From positions 63,744,891-63,808,890 of the forward strand of contig NC_134398.1 in the NCBI RefSeq assembly GCF_050003625.1: a DNA stretch of 64,000 nt, read 5' to 3'. A model generated the notes under the pieces. That model was not told the origin of the DNA, did no database searches, and saw only the letters and a program-made list of their open reading frames with translations. Below, piece after piece: positions 12,963-23,999 of this stretch. Each line of letters starts with the position of its first letter. Within the stretch, counting starts at the first letter, position 1. Origin of the DNA: Haematobia irritans. Its lineage: Eukaryota; Arthropoda; Insecta; Diptera; Muscidae. A program made the position numbers and the translations under genes.

Positions 12963-13189
12963 CACACAAAAAATATCAATTAATTTGATTGTCAATATAA
13001 TTAAAATTATGTTTAAATTTGAGCTAACAACGTACTTTGTAAATAAAATTACGATTTTAGTCACTTTAGCAACCAATTTTGTTATATCAACATACATTTT
13101 GTTATATTAACAAAAATTTTGTTGACCTTAAAAATTTTTTGTAACAACAATTTATTGTTAGCTCAAAAATTATAATATTATTTTCTGTG
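12963..13189. mobile_element. TA-flanked MITE with CACA-AAAA termini
   Basis: TA then CACACAAAAAATAT at the left; TATTATTTTCTGTG then TA at the right. A second inner inverted pair is TTTGAGCTAACAA (13018) and TTGTTAGCTCAAA (13155). It is 227 bp and non-coding. Its termini resemble those of the MITE at 52604. Confidence 0.6.
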
Positions 13190-13244
13190 TAATAATTGTT
13201 TTCACTGATTCATTTTTTATTTTAGCAGCTAAACTCGAACTTAA

Positions 13245-13524
13245 CCCTCTGTAGCTGACGTGGTAGTCTGACAGACATCACAAAATAAATTTTCGTGCGT
13301 ATCTTCCTAAAGTATGAAGCATCGATCTCTCCGCTCTCAGTACATTTTCTCTTTATTTAAAATTTGTTAGATTTGTTTGCTTAATAACTATATATTTTTA
13401 TGGAAAATATGGTCAAAAACTTTTTGATCAGAAATGTTAACGTAGGATATCAGTTTAGAAATGAGGTCTGCTGGACCCCATGTCAGTTATATAGTTAAAA
13501 TTAGACCAGCTCAGCTACAGAGGG
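13245..13524. mobile_element. piggyBac-like MITE, complete (280 bp)
   Basis: TTAA occurs on both sides (13241-13244, 13525-13528). The 14-bp termini are perfectly inverted: CCCTCTGTAGCTGA and TCAGCTACAGAGGG. TTAA duplication with CCC ends is the piggyBac signature as known. It is too small to encode a transposase, so it would depend on one elsewhere in the genome. The 281-bp element at 57794 has the same size and layout but a different sequence. Confidence 0.85.
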
Positions 13525-13529
13525 TTAAT

Positions 13530-13865
13530 ACCCTTCTTTAGGGAAAACTTCACCACTAAAACAAGTGAACTAAAGCCAATTTAACTCTATTTTAGGTCAA
13601 GGCAATTATAATGTTTTATGTTTGTAAAAATTTCTCCAATATGAGAAAGTTTCCTTGACTTTAATAATTTTTTGTGTTCGTTAGCAATATTATTTAAAAA
13701 GAGGTGGGCAAGTTAAATATTATAAAGATTTACTAAATTTGTATTTCCCACCAAATAGCTCCGAATTTCTACTATGAAATCCAAGAGTTTTCCTTCAAAC
13801 TACGGGATGTTCATTAACAAGTAAAACCAAAAATAATAATGTCCAATAAAATTCCTTGGTAGTGG
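13530..13865 (+). repeat. Dispersed repeat G
   Basis: It shares ordered words with 28230-28450 (AAGTGAACTAAA; CTTTAATAATTTTTTGTGTTCGTTAG against CTCTAATAATTTTTTGCGTACGTTAG; TTCTCACAAAATAG). A family member is likely, but I see no clear termini. Confidence 0.45.
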
Positions 13866-14857
13866 TATAAATGACAATGCTTTTGCTCATTTTCGTAAAA
13901 ATTTTAGAACATTTCTCCTTAAATTATTCACATAATGTTTTTTCAAATTTTTGAGTCGAAAATTTCAAAATGCGAATCGAAATCGCTTCATAATCATGTC
14001 GATATCTTTATCCGTTCAATAGCTGTAGAATTATGTAAGCGGATCAATTACGAGATCTTACTTCTCGTGATTTTGAAGCCATAAAATAAATGTACTTTAT
14101 GGCATCAAAATCAAGTTGTATTTTTGACAAAGAAGCTTTACTAGTAGTTCCGATAGTTATTTTGTTTTGTTCTTGTTATTTGTTTCCTAATTGTTTAACA
14201 GAATTGAAATATATATATATTTTTTCATTGAACGAATGATTTCTTTTCTTGTATTTCACATATTATCAAAAATTAGTAGAAATGCATTCTATTATAGTCG
14301 TTGCTTTTTTCCTTCTATAGAGATGTGCTTACAGCCGTTATGATATATATGTACATATTTCACCGCACATATAACAATTTCATTTTTCCCCGGTAATCAG
14401 ATGAAAAATGTTTTGCCCTTTTGGTGTATTTTTTATTGGGAGTTTTGGAAATGCTTACGAGTTCCCCACTCACCAGTAGAATCTAATGCGTACATAACAC
14501 TGTACAAACTGCAATAAAATCATAAAAAGTTGCTGTCGAAGTTTATGAGAACTTAATTTTGTATATTTCTATCAACTCAAAGATATATCAAAATATAAAT
14601 AAAAAAACTTTGTTTATGTTCTAAAAGGGGAATTTTTTACATTGTTTGACTAAAGTTAGTCAATACATCACGCTTTGTTGTAGCCAATTTAGTACTCGTA
14701 AAAAAATTCACAGAGGGTCGAAGATTTAGTGTAAGAAGTAAAAATAGATTTATTCTGCTGAAGACTATTTACATAAAAATATTTAGGTTAACGTTAAATG
14801 TATTAAATGTCATTAGGAATGCAATACCAAAATAAGTAATTATTATTTCAAGATACT
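13866..14857. other. No recognised feature
   Basis: AT-rich, without frames of note, inverted termini or matches to the repeat families of this window. Confidence 0.5.
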
Positions 14858-15323
14858 CTCAAAAAAAAAAAACATTTTAGGACAAGTACCTTACACAATA
14901 TTAAACACATATTTATTTAATATAAGAAAATTTTAATTGAAAGATTCATTGATTTAACATTTTTTCTTTAAATTAAAGACACTAATCGTTGAAATTAGCG
15001 TATGCCTTTGAAGTAAGACAAATTTTCCCTAAAGTAAGGTTTAAATAAATAATCTTTAAATTAACTGAGACATTGAAACTTTGGATTAAAGGTAAAAAAG
15101 TTTACAAATATATTTTGAGGATTTTGCATATTGTTTACTTTGAAGTATCGAAATGGAATGAAAATTCGATAAATCAGATCTGTATCCCAATTTTAAATTT
15201 ATACAGCCTAGATTGAAAGCTCACTAATAGGCCTTATTTTAAAGAAGCTGCATCTTTGGCTCGGAATCAATGCAATAATCCTCAAAGGAATGTCAAAATA
15301 GTTGACCTTCCCTTAAGTATTGA
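14858..15323 (-). mobile_element. Family A variant A6
   Basis: Reverse complement of the 4799-5317 subfamily: TACCTTACACAATATTAA at the left, GAAGCTGCATCTTTGGCTCGG and AATCAATGCAATAATCC at the right. The right terminus is cut where the 8-bp target repeat of the next element starts. Confidence 0.6.
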
Positions 15324-15332
15324 AGTGTATAT

Positions 15333-16124
15333 TAGATAGGGTCACGGCCTAAAGGAAAAAAAGTTTATGCGGTCACCCCCCAGTTTTGTAGCATATTCGA
15401 AGACAATTTCAGAACACCAAAACTTTTTTCCGTACACCCTACGACCACCCGAAAGCGAAAGTGATTGTTAGAATTTTAAAACAGTAGGCTCTCAAATTGT
15501 TCTAGCAAAAACACATGTACTTTACATAAAGCAGAAAATGTCGTAGTGCAAACAACGAGTATGTATACAAAGGTACCGTTAGAAATTTGCAGATAAACAG
15601 GTTTTGTGTTCTAAATGCCTTATAAATCAATTTCGTAGATGTGAATAACGATGTGCATGTGGTTTCGATCGGACATAATGACAACACAGAAAAAAACTAT
15701 TTGGTGGTGTGTAGGGTGACCTATTGACTTTTTAAAATCTTTGTAACTTTTTTGTTTATGAATATAAGTAAATACTTCAAAAGCAAGAGTTTCATATTTT
15801 GTTAAGATCTTTATAATGGTATTCAGAAATGGATATCATAGGCGTATACGAAGCGAAATATAAAAAGTAAAAATCAAATTTGACGTCGGAGTCAAAAATG
15901 ACCAATGCACGAAATATAGCCCCTGATCAACCACGAACAGCGATATGCGTTTCTTTTCGATCGGACTTCAAATGACGACACAGCACAATAAATTGTATTT
16001 CGGGGGGTCGTATACGACCCTATAGGGTGCACGAAAAAAAAAGTTTTGGTGTTCTGAAATTGTCTTCGAATATGCTACAAAACTGGGGGGTGACCGCACC
16101 AACTATTTTTCGTGACCCTATCTA
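15333..16124. mobile_element. hAT-like MITE, complete, long inverted termini, 8-bp target duplication
   Basis: The ends are TAGATAGGGTCACG and its reverse complement CGTGACCCTATCTA. The inversion extends about 115 bp inwards (GCGGTCACCCCCCAGTTTTG; TCGAAGACAATTTCAGAAC) with a few changes. GTGTATAT flanks both sides (15325-15332, 16125-16132) and fits the nTnnnnAn target known for hAT. Each arm also carries a second related segment (CGATGTGCATGTGGTTTCGA; CGATATGCGTTTCTTTTCGA). It has no coding frame. Confidence 0.85.
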
Positions 16125-16244
16125 GTGTATATATCACTCCAATCCATTCAATGTGTTTATCGCTATCCCATATTATCGTACAGCAATTTTTCCTCTAAAA
16201 AAATATTTCGCAATGCTATTGTCATGAGGCCAACTGCGAATGCG

Positions 16245-16710
16245 AATTTTTCTTAGTATAGAAGACGCATTTCTCTGTTTAAAGTTTTTTTCCTTGTCCA
16301 AGAGTCGATAAACTTTTCAATCAAATCGTTTTGTTCTTATAGTTAAGTGATTCGACTTAAAAATGGATATCTTTACATGAAAGAAAATTTTGTTTGACAA
16401 AGGTCAACTTAGCTTTAATAGTTCTGAAAACATTTTCAAAATTAATGATATCGTCATTAAATTTGTTGAAATTTTATGTGATGACTACAAAAGCTAAAAA
16501 GCGTTCCAAAATAGGAGGTGTCATTCAAGACTTTATTTTAAAGCCTTTTTTAAATTGAAACGTAGTATTGAAGGAAAGTCTGAATTTGTAAATTTAAGTT
16601 GTCGGTAACACGGTTTGATAGCTCATAGAGAATAAAACAAGAAAAACGAAAAAATTTAAATTTGTTTCCTTGTATCATGTACGCAAAACTCAAATTTAAC
16701 CATTAAATGC
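16245..16710 (-). mobile_element. Family A element A7
   Basis: Reverse complement of the A2 interior (GAAGACGCATTTCTCTG; CCTTGTCCAAGAGTCGATAAA; ATGACTACAAAAGC; GGTTTGATAGCTCATAGAGAA). Both extreme ends are missing. Confidence 0.65.
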
Positions 16711-16852
16711 ACAAGAACACCGATTCTTTTGAAAATAATATATATGTTAATATGCAAAGTGGTAAAAAAGAACAACTGCATAGAACACTTTTTCAAAAAA
16801 AAAAAAAAAATGATTTTAGTAGAGAATAACAAGTAGATATATTTTTACCCTA

Positions 16853-17333
16853 CACTCATAGAAAAAATCATGCACGGCGTGCTCATTTCAAAACGATTCG
16901 TTCATGAAAGTGAATCAACACACATGTGGTGTCAAACTGAGAACAGGCGGTGTCAATCTGACAACGATAAAATGACACCATGCGTTGTCAAAACAACAAC
17001 CAGCGTTCATGATCTGAAAACGTTATGGTTACGACTTTATAAACAAAATTAAAAAAAAAAAAGATTTCCGCTGGCGTGACTCGAACCAGTGTTTTCTGCG
17101 CCATACGCGCTAACAGTCGCCTTAGCACATTGCACCACCGAGGAGTTGCCATAATAACGTCTAACGATTATTTTATGACTTTTCATGGCCAAAGAAAAAC
17201 GAATGCCGTTCATGAAATCGTGAACGCCCGTGGACGAAATTGGGAACATTCCGTTTTGATTTTTTGTGAACGTTTCCGTTTCATTTTGTCACCGTCCGTT
17301 CACGACTATGGAACGTAATTTTTTCTATTAGTG
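16853..17333. mobile_element. TA-flanked MITE carrying a tRNA-like sequence
   Basis: TA then CACTCATAGAAAAAATCA at the left; AATTTTTTCTATTAGTG then TA at the right. This is an inverted pair with one mismatch in the first 15 bases. The interior has several GTTCATGA/TCATGAAC words in both directions and one reverse tRNA-like segment (17060-17152). Termini and target fit Tc1/mariner-type MITEs. It is the second unrelated MITE here to carry a tRNA-like sequence. Confidence 0.7.
17060..17152 (-). other. tRNA-like sequence inside a MITE
   Basis: On the minus strand it has A-box-like GGTGGTGCAATGTGC and a B-box GGTTCGAGTCA, with a long middle that resembles a class II (Ser/Leu) tRNA layout. A full acceptor stem cannot be drawn with confidence, so I call it tRNA-like, not a tRNA gene. 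Confidence 0.55.
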
Positions 17334-17934
17334 TACACAAATTTTTTACCGACATTTCTTTCATCTCTAGTAAATATTACATTACAATTTGTTGGTTTTA
17401 GAATTTTCGGGAAAAATTAGATTTCCAATTTTGGTTTCAGATTACAGAGAAGTACTATAGATTAGATTATTTATTCAGTCTATGGAATACATTCCTTACA
17501 GACTAGAAATTCTAAAAATATCATTTTATCGATAATTTTTATTTATTGATTTAGAAACATAAATAAAAATTTTAAAAACACACTCAACTTAATTGGTAAT
17601 ACAGTGATACCCCAGCAAAACAAAAATGGAAGTACTTCTAAAGGAACGACTTTAAAAGCACTTCCAAAAATGTCCACCCAAAAGATATTCTTTATTTTAA
17701 CTACTCAGGAAGTTCTTTTAATTAAATTTTTCATAACTGTTTTTTCATATTTTTAAAGGTAGTTACAATTTTTTTTCACATGGGTTAAAAACAGAGCAAG
17801 AATTAATTAAATGGTACAAATTATTTAGATTTTTTCGAAAAAAAAAAAATTGTAAAGCCATTCTAGAAAAATTGTAAAGTTTTGAAAATATTTGGGGCCA
17901 AACGATTCAGACAAGCGGTAGAATGCATTAAAAA

Positions 17935-19980
17935 AACAAGTATATACGGCCGTAAGTTCGGCCAGGCCGAAGCTTATGTACCCTCCACCATGGATTGAGT
18001 CTACTGAAGCCGCTGGCAAGGTGTCATAAAACTTCCTAACAACGTAATATATACCACATAGTCCATACGTGGTATATATTAAACTACAAAAGGGCCGATT
18101 AAATACGTATATAATTAAGTTTAAAGTTTCTATAGAAATACAATTTTGACAAAATAAAATTTTGACAACATTTTCTATAGAAGTAAAGTTTTGACTAAAT
18201 TTTGTATAGAAATAAAATTTGGAAAAAAATTTTCGATAGAAATAAAATTTTGACAAAATTTTCTATAGAAATAAAATTTTGTCAAAATTTTCTATAGAAA
18301 TTAAATTTTGACAATGTTTTCTATAAAAATAAAATTTCGGTAGATTATTTTTGGATCGAGTGGCAACCATCATTATGAACTGATATGGACCAATTTTTGT
18401 GTGATTGGGGATCGGCTATATATAACTATAGACCGATATGAACCAATTTTGGCATGGTTACAAAAGGGCCGATTAAATACGTATATAATTAAGTTTAAAG
18501 TTTCTATAGAAATACAATTTTGACAAAATAAAATTTTGACAACATTTTCTATAGAAGTAAAGTTTTGACTAAATTTTCTATAGAAATAAAATTTGGAAAA
18601 AATTTTCGATAGAAATAAAATTTTGACAAAATTTTCTATAGAAATAAAATTTTGTCAAAATTTTCTATAGAAATTAAATTTTGACAATGTTTTCTATAAA
18701 AATAAAATTTCGGTAGATTATTTTTGGATCGAGTGGCAACCATCATTATGAACTGATATGGACCAATTTTTGTGTGATTGGGGATCGGCTATATATAACT
18801 ATAGACCGATATGAACCAATTTTGGCATGGTTATTAGCGGCCGTAGACTAACACCACGTTGCAAATTTCAACCGGATCGGATGAATTTTGCTTCTCCAAG
18901 AGGCTCCGGAGATCAAATCTGGGGAACGGTTTATATGGGGGCTATATATAATTATGGACCGATATGGACCACTTCTTGCGTATTTGTTAGAGACCACATT
19001 CTAACACCATGTTCCAAAATTCAACCGGATCGGATGAATTTTACTCCTCCAAGAGGCTCTGGAGGACAAATCTGGGGATCGAGTTATATGGGGGCTATGT
19101 ATAATTATGGACCGATAAGGACCAATTCTTGCATGGTTGTTAGAGACCATATACTAACACCACGTACCAAATTTCAACCGGATCGGATGAATTTTGCTCC
19201 TCTAAGAGGCTCCGGAGGTCAAATCTGGGGATCGGCTTATATGGGGGCTATATATAATTATGGGTCGATGTGGACCAATTTTTGCATGGTCATTAGAGAA
19301 CATATACCAACACCATGTACCAAATTTCAGCCGGATCGGATGAAATTTGCTTCTCTTAGAGGCTCCGCAAGCCAAATCGGGGGATCGGTTTATATGGGGG
19401 CTATATATAATTATGGACCGATGTGGACCAATTTTTGCATGGTTGTTAAAGACCATATAGTAACACCATGTACCAAATTTCAGCCTGTTCGGATGAAATT
19501 TGCTTCTTTTAGAGCAATCGCAAGCCAAATTGGGGGGTCCGTTTATATGGGGGCTATACTTAAAAGTGGACCGATATGGACCAATTCTTGCATGGTTGTT
19601 AGAGACCATATATTAACACCATGTACAAAATTTCAGACGGATCGGATGAAATTTGCTTCTCGTAGAGGGTCTAAAAGCCAAATTTGGGTGTCCGTTTATA
19701 TGGGGGCTATACGTAAAAGTGGACCGATATGGCCCATTTGCAATACTATCCGACCTACATCAATAACAACTACTTGTGCCAAGTTTCAAGTCGATAGCTT
19801 GTTTCGTTCGGAAGTTAGCGTGATTTCAACAGACGGACGGACGGACATGCTCAGATCGACTCAGAATTTCACCACGACCCAGAATATATATACTTTATGG
19901 GGTCTTAGAGCAATATTTCGATGTGTTACAAACGGAATGACAAAGTTAATATACCCCCATCCTATGGTGGAGGGTATAAT
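17935..19980 (-). mobile_element. HINE element C1 (inside D1)
   Basis: Minus-strand reading: TATACCCTCCACCATAGGAT head (about 19977), GTCCGTCCGTCTGTTGAAAT block (19820-19850), a 153-bp tandem array (18850-19740), an AT-rich array of TTCTATAGAAATAAAATTT words, and a 3' end with the palindrome TTCGGCCTGGCCGAA (17962) plus ACTTACGGCCGTATATACTT then GTT. A hairpin shortly before the 3' end and insertion in T-rich DNA fit HINE/DINE-1 elements. It sits at the same D position as C3 in D2. Confidence 0.8.
18085..18832 (+). repeat. Recent 374-bp tandem duplication within C1
   Basis: The block 18085-18458 is repeated at 18459-18832 with only a few differences (for example GTATAG/CTATAG at about 18203/18577, and one A fewer in a run near 18595). 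It starts TACAAAAGGGCCGATTAAAT. Near identity means it arose well after C1 inserted. Confidence 0.9.
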
Positions 19981-20128
19981 AAAAAAATATAAAAATTATT
20001 TATTTGGCAAATTATTACAAAATTTTTTAATTGACATCCAAAACACTGAACTCGAATTACACCTTAAGAAGAGATGCAAATTCAGTGCAACGGCTGTTGA
20101 TATGGTGGATATGACAAGCCCATGTTAA
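18827..20128 (+). other. 433-codon open frame generated by the 153-bp repeat array
   Basis: The predicted protein repeats a 51-residue unit (core FQPDRMNFAPPRGSGGQIWG, then VYMGAIYNYGPMWTN). Because the unit is 153 bp, a stop-free frame in one unit stays open through the array. It runs out of the HINE into D sequence at 19981. The same frame is open at 28844-29593 in C3. I see no known domain, no transposase motif and no start context, so I take it as non-coding. The conserved 153-bp length is discussed in the findings. Confidence 0.6.
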
Positions 20129-20132
20129 ATTC

Positions 20133-20996
20133 TCAGGGATCCACACTTGGCCCTATTCTTTTTTCTATTTATATAAACGATCTGCCAAGATTTATTAGGG
20201 ACAGCAAGATACATATGTATGCTGGTGACGTGCAGATATATCGTAGTGGCAATATAGACACTTTGTATGAATGTATTGATAGGCTCAATGATGATCTTGA
20301 CATTGTCCACAATTGGGCAAAGGCGAATGGACTATGTCTTAACCCTGAAAAGTCCGAATTTCTGATGATACATAGGCGTAGTATAACGGTTAACATTGAT
20401 CTCCAGATTAAGATAAATGATCAACGAATTAGTATTGTAACGTCGGCTAAGAACCTTGGCATCATGCTGAACAGCTTATTTAGTTGGACTGATCACGTTA
20501 ACTATATTAGTGGTCAGATTTATGCAAGACTCAGGAATCTTTGGTCTACACAGATGTTGACGCCCTTGCCTATAAGGGTACCTTTGGCAAAAAGTTACTT
20601 GATGCCTGTTTTATTGTATGGTTGTGAGCTTTTTGTTAGCTGTGATGCTGCATGCAAACGTAAGCTTAATTTGGCATTCAATAACATAATTAGGTACGTT
20701 TATGGTTTGAGGCGATTTGATCATGTATCTCAGTTCCGCAGGAGTTTATATGGGTTGGATCTTGACGGTTTGTTTGATTTTAGGCTTATGTTGTTTCTCC
20801 ATCGGATAATTTACTCACACAAACCATTTTATTTATATGATAGGATACGGTTTGCTTGGTCTAACAGAGGAAAAATTATTGTTCCAATTCGGTGTCAAAG
20901 TCATGTTTCAGATTGGCATTTCTACATAAATGCAGTACGCCTCTGGAATATATTACCTCATGCCATTCAACTGACAAGCAACACAATGCAATTTAA
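20133..20996 (+). pseudogene. Reverse transcriptase C-terminal half of a LINE, decayed
   Basis: The frame (open from 20122 through the first bases of C2, to 21063) encodes GSTLGPILFSIYINDLP, the RT PQG.LGP motif. The catalytic box follows as YAGD in place of YADD, so the first catalytic aspartate of that box is lost. The thumb region AKNLGI, then SYLMPVLLYGCE, is typical of Jockey/CR1-group LINE polymerases. The N-terminal fingers, the other catalytic Asp and the endonuclease are absent. The last residues before the stop come from the HINE inserted at 20997. It cannot encode an active enzyme. Confidence 0.85.
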
Positions 20997-21550
20997 ACAA
21001 GTATATACGGCCGTAAGTTCGGCCAGGCCGAATCTTATGTACCCTCCACCATGGATTGCGTAGAAACTTCTACGAAAGACTGTCATCCACAAATTTTAAC
21101 TCACATGGTTGTAAAATGTCACATACTACCACCACGTATCAAATTTCAACCAGATCGGATGAATTTTGCTTCTCCAAACGGCACCGGAGGTCAAATCTGG
21201 GGATCGGTTTATATGGGAGCTATATATTATTATGGACCGATAGGAACCAATTCCTGCATGGTTGTTGGATACTACTAACATCACGTACCAAATTTCAACC
21301 GAATGGGAAGAATTTTGCTCTTCCAAGGTGCTCCGGAGGTCAAATCGGGGGATAGCTTCTTTCGTTCGGAAGGTAGCGTGATTTCAACAGACGGACGGAC
21401 AGACGGACCGACGGACATGCTCAGATCGACTCAGAATTTCACCACGACCCAGAATATATATACTTTATGGGGTCTTAGAGCAATATTTCGATGTGTTACA
21501 AACGGAATGACAAAGTTAATATACCCCCTATCCTATGGTGGAGGGTTTAT
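20997..21550 (-). mobile_element. HINE element C2, short copy inside the LINE
   Basis: It has the same 3' end as C1 (GCCGTAAGTTCGGCCAGGCC at about 21009) and the same head (TATACCCCCTATCCTATGGTGG at about 21521), but only about one and a half repeat units in between. It interrupts the LINE reading frame, so it is younger than the LINE, which is younger than D1. Confidence 0.85.
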
Positions 21551-21912
21551 TTGAGCATAATTAAAATGTACAATAAATATAGTAAATAAAAATCAGTTTC
21601 ATTTATATTTTTTTTAATAATTGTTATTTATCTTAATTTTTCTTTTTATATATTAATTTTTTTTGTTTTTTTATGTTCAAATTATTTTATTTTAATTTAA
21701 TAATTTTAAATTAATAATATAAGGATGTTATTGTTGGACACTAAATGCCTGTAGTGTAATTATAAGAATTAATTCTTGCTGTGCAGGTTATTAAAATACA
21801 CAATAAAAAAATAAATAAATAAATTCATCGCTTCTGCGTCAATTTGGCACCACTTCCGGATCCAAAAAGAACATTTTCACTACTTTTTTGGCGACGCTTT
21901 TTTTTTGCTGGG

Positions 21913-23059
21913 ACATTACGACAAACATGTTGCATGGTATCCATTCAAAAAAAATTGATGGGGTGATCATATTCCTTCTCTGGGAGTATAATCCTTTGCT
22001 CTTCTCTTGGCTGTTGCCAAAAGTTTGAAAGTACTTTGGATCCCTATCTTGTGATTCAGAAGTAGTGCAAATTTAGATTATCTCCATTGAATTTTATATG
22101 GACTTTTCATAGAACGAAATAACTCTATTTTAGGTTTTAGCGGGTAAAATGAAAGTCGGGCGGCGTCGACTATATCACACCCTAAACAATGAATCATTTT
22201 AAATTTTTTCTTAGACAAGGATTTGTTAAATTTTTTAATAGACACATGGTTAACAACTATGTGCTATTGTATTATCATTCCATTATACTCCTCTAACAAT
22301 TTCAGACTTTTAAAGCATCACATTTGCCATTTAATCCGTGATCACTCACAAATTTGCCAACCAATGTTTTATTGTCCATCAATCTAATTTTTACTTTAAC
22401 ACAGAAAAACATGTAATAAGCCAATTTAAATTCCGTTCAAGCCACATAAGTTTATTAGGAAGCGTTTCGCTTCTTTTTTCTCAGGACTTTTAATTGGAGT
22501 TAAAGTTTTTCGCAGTTCTAGTTATGGCGAGTTGATTCTGCTCTGCCTTTACTCATGTTAACGGAATGTCAGTCAGAAGAGACCCGAAGGGGAGGAGTGT
22601 TTTGCGTGTCGGATCTTCCTTAGTATTCCCGAGACATGCAGTGGCAAATGCAAAATATTCAACCATTTGAAATTAATAGAGATGTAGGACAAGACAAAGG
22701 ATCTCTGAAGCAAAACAAAAACTGAAATGGAAAAACCCATAGGAATAACTTTGAAACAACAGAAAAAAATGTGGAAATATTCAAATAAAAGGTAAAGTTG
22801 GTCCTGGTAATTAGTACTGAAAAATATCCGGCAGTTGAGAAGAGGTTTTAATGCAAAGAAAGAATCCAAACAATCTCATTATACTGCTGCTTGATGCGTT
22901 CATTAGCCTCATTTGTTGATAAAGTTATTGACCACAACAATGATTAAATGGTTTGCTTCGATGCTTCACATTATCTCAAAAAACAAGAAAACACGAATAA
23001 AAAAAATGTGTTAAAGTGTAATTCAAGCGATTTTTTGATAAAGCGATGAACGATTTTAA
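21913..23059. other. Mostly unassigned; one HINE-end fragment
   Basis: Only 22140-22190 is recognisable: GTCGGGCGGCGTCGACTATA and CACACCCTAAAC, a B-type HINE terminus in reverse, also seen at 53890. Nothing else is supported. Confidence 0.45.
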
Positions 23060-23425
23060 AGTTTTTATATACCCCCACTTCATACACAAAACTAATAATA
23101 ATGACCATATATTAACATCACGTATCAAATTTCAACCGATTCCGACAAAATTTGTACTTCCAAGAAATTTGCTCCTCCAAGAGGATCCGCAATCTGAATC
23201 TGGGAACAGTTTTATATAAGGTCCATATATAATTATGAACCGATGCTAAAAGTGGTCCATTTTGTTGGTTGTTAGAGGGACTTGCTCCTCCAAAAGGCTC
23301 CGCAAGCCACAGCTGGGGCCAGTTTATTTATATGGGAGCTATTCCTAAAAGTGGTCCATTTGCAATATCATCTGTCCTATATCAATAAAAACTTCTTGTG
23401 CCAAGCTTTTGTTTCGTTTGGATGT
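23060..23425 (-). mobile_element. HINE C-family fragment
   Basis: Degraded C units: GACCATATATTAACATCACG, TTTGCTCCTCCAAGAGGATC, ATAATTATGAACCGATG. Unit spacing is disrupted by deletions. Both ends are gone apart from a short TATACCCCCACTTCAT-like edge at 23069. Confidence 0.6.
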
Positions 23426-23690
23426 TAGAAACAAATTTTTAGTTATTCGTTTTTCTCCTTTCAAAGTGTTAACGACAACTTATACTCGTATTACCAAATT
23501 AATGGACGACTTCAACTAGAAATTATACTATGTTTTAAGTAAAAACGGCTTAAAATAAAGTGTTGAAAAACGCTTATTTTCGAACGCTTTTTGCTTTGTA
23601 GTCAAGATATAAAAAGTCAAAAAATTTAAAGATGATTTCATTAATTTTGTACATAAAAATTTTTTACATTTAAAAAAATTATGGACTCCT
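23405..23690 (+). mobile_element. Family A fragment A8
   Basis: Matches the A2 middle: GACTTCAACTAGAAATTATAC, AATAAAGTGTTGAAAAACG, GAACGCTTTTTGCTTTGTAG, AAAGATGATTTCATTAA. Confidence 0.6.
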
Positions 23691-23724
23691 CCATAAAATA
23701 GATGTAAGTATACCTTATATATAT

Positions 23725-23815
23725 TTTCGTAAATAATGACTCACGACTCATGCGTGAGTCACGAAAATTTTCGTGAGTCACGACAATTTCGTGTCACGTG
23801 CACAACTCTAGTACA
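23725..23815. repeat. TCACGA/TCGTGA-rich hAT-like end fragment
   Basis: Overlapping GAGTCACGAAAATTTTCGTGA palindrome-like words, then TTTCGTGTCACGTG and a CACAACTCTA edge like the right end at 62985-63003. Confidence 0.5.
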
Positions 23816-23999
23816 TACACATGTATACATGACAATAAGCACATGTTTCCGTGTGCATCTTGAAACGGCAAAAAGTTCAACTGAAAAATTGTCTGATGGG
23901 CAAACCTTCATTTGGTCGTTTGTATTATACAACATTTACATTCTTTTTGCTGAAGAGTACACAGGCTCATTAGAGTTTCGTTATGAATTATAAACATAG

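Larger units (their letters stand above)
20133..21820 (+). mobile_element. 5'-truncated non-LTR retrotransposon (LINE), split by HINE C2
   Basis: The LINE occupies 20133-20996 and 21551-21820. Its 3' end is an AATAAAAAAATAAATAAAT tail (21801-21820). AAATTC is found just before it (20127-20132) and just after it (21821-21826), a likely target duplication within D. The 5' part is missing, as is usual for LINE copies. Confidence 0.8.
17611..21912 (+). mobile_element. Element D copy D1, with HINE and LINE nested inside
   Basis: The ends are CCCAGCAAAA at 17611 and TTTTTTGCTGGG ending at 21912. Comparing it with the uninterrupted copy at 59636-60186 shows D sequence at 17611-17934, 19981-20132 and 21821-21912, with foreign DNA between. 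Joined, D would be about 550-570 bp, non-coding, with short inverted ends. I see no clear target duplication and leave the superfamily open. Confidence 0.85.

Noticed and set aside
12808..13110. 100-codon plus-strand frame
   Set aside because: Very AT-rich, runs into a TA-flanked MITE, and shows no recognisable domain.
17825..18256. 143-codon minus-strand frame
   Set aside because: Crosses the boundary between element D and HINE C1 and is mostly FYFYxKF from the TTCTATAGAA repeat.
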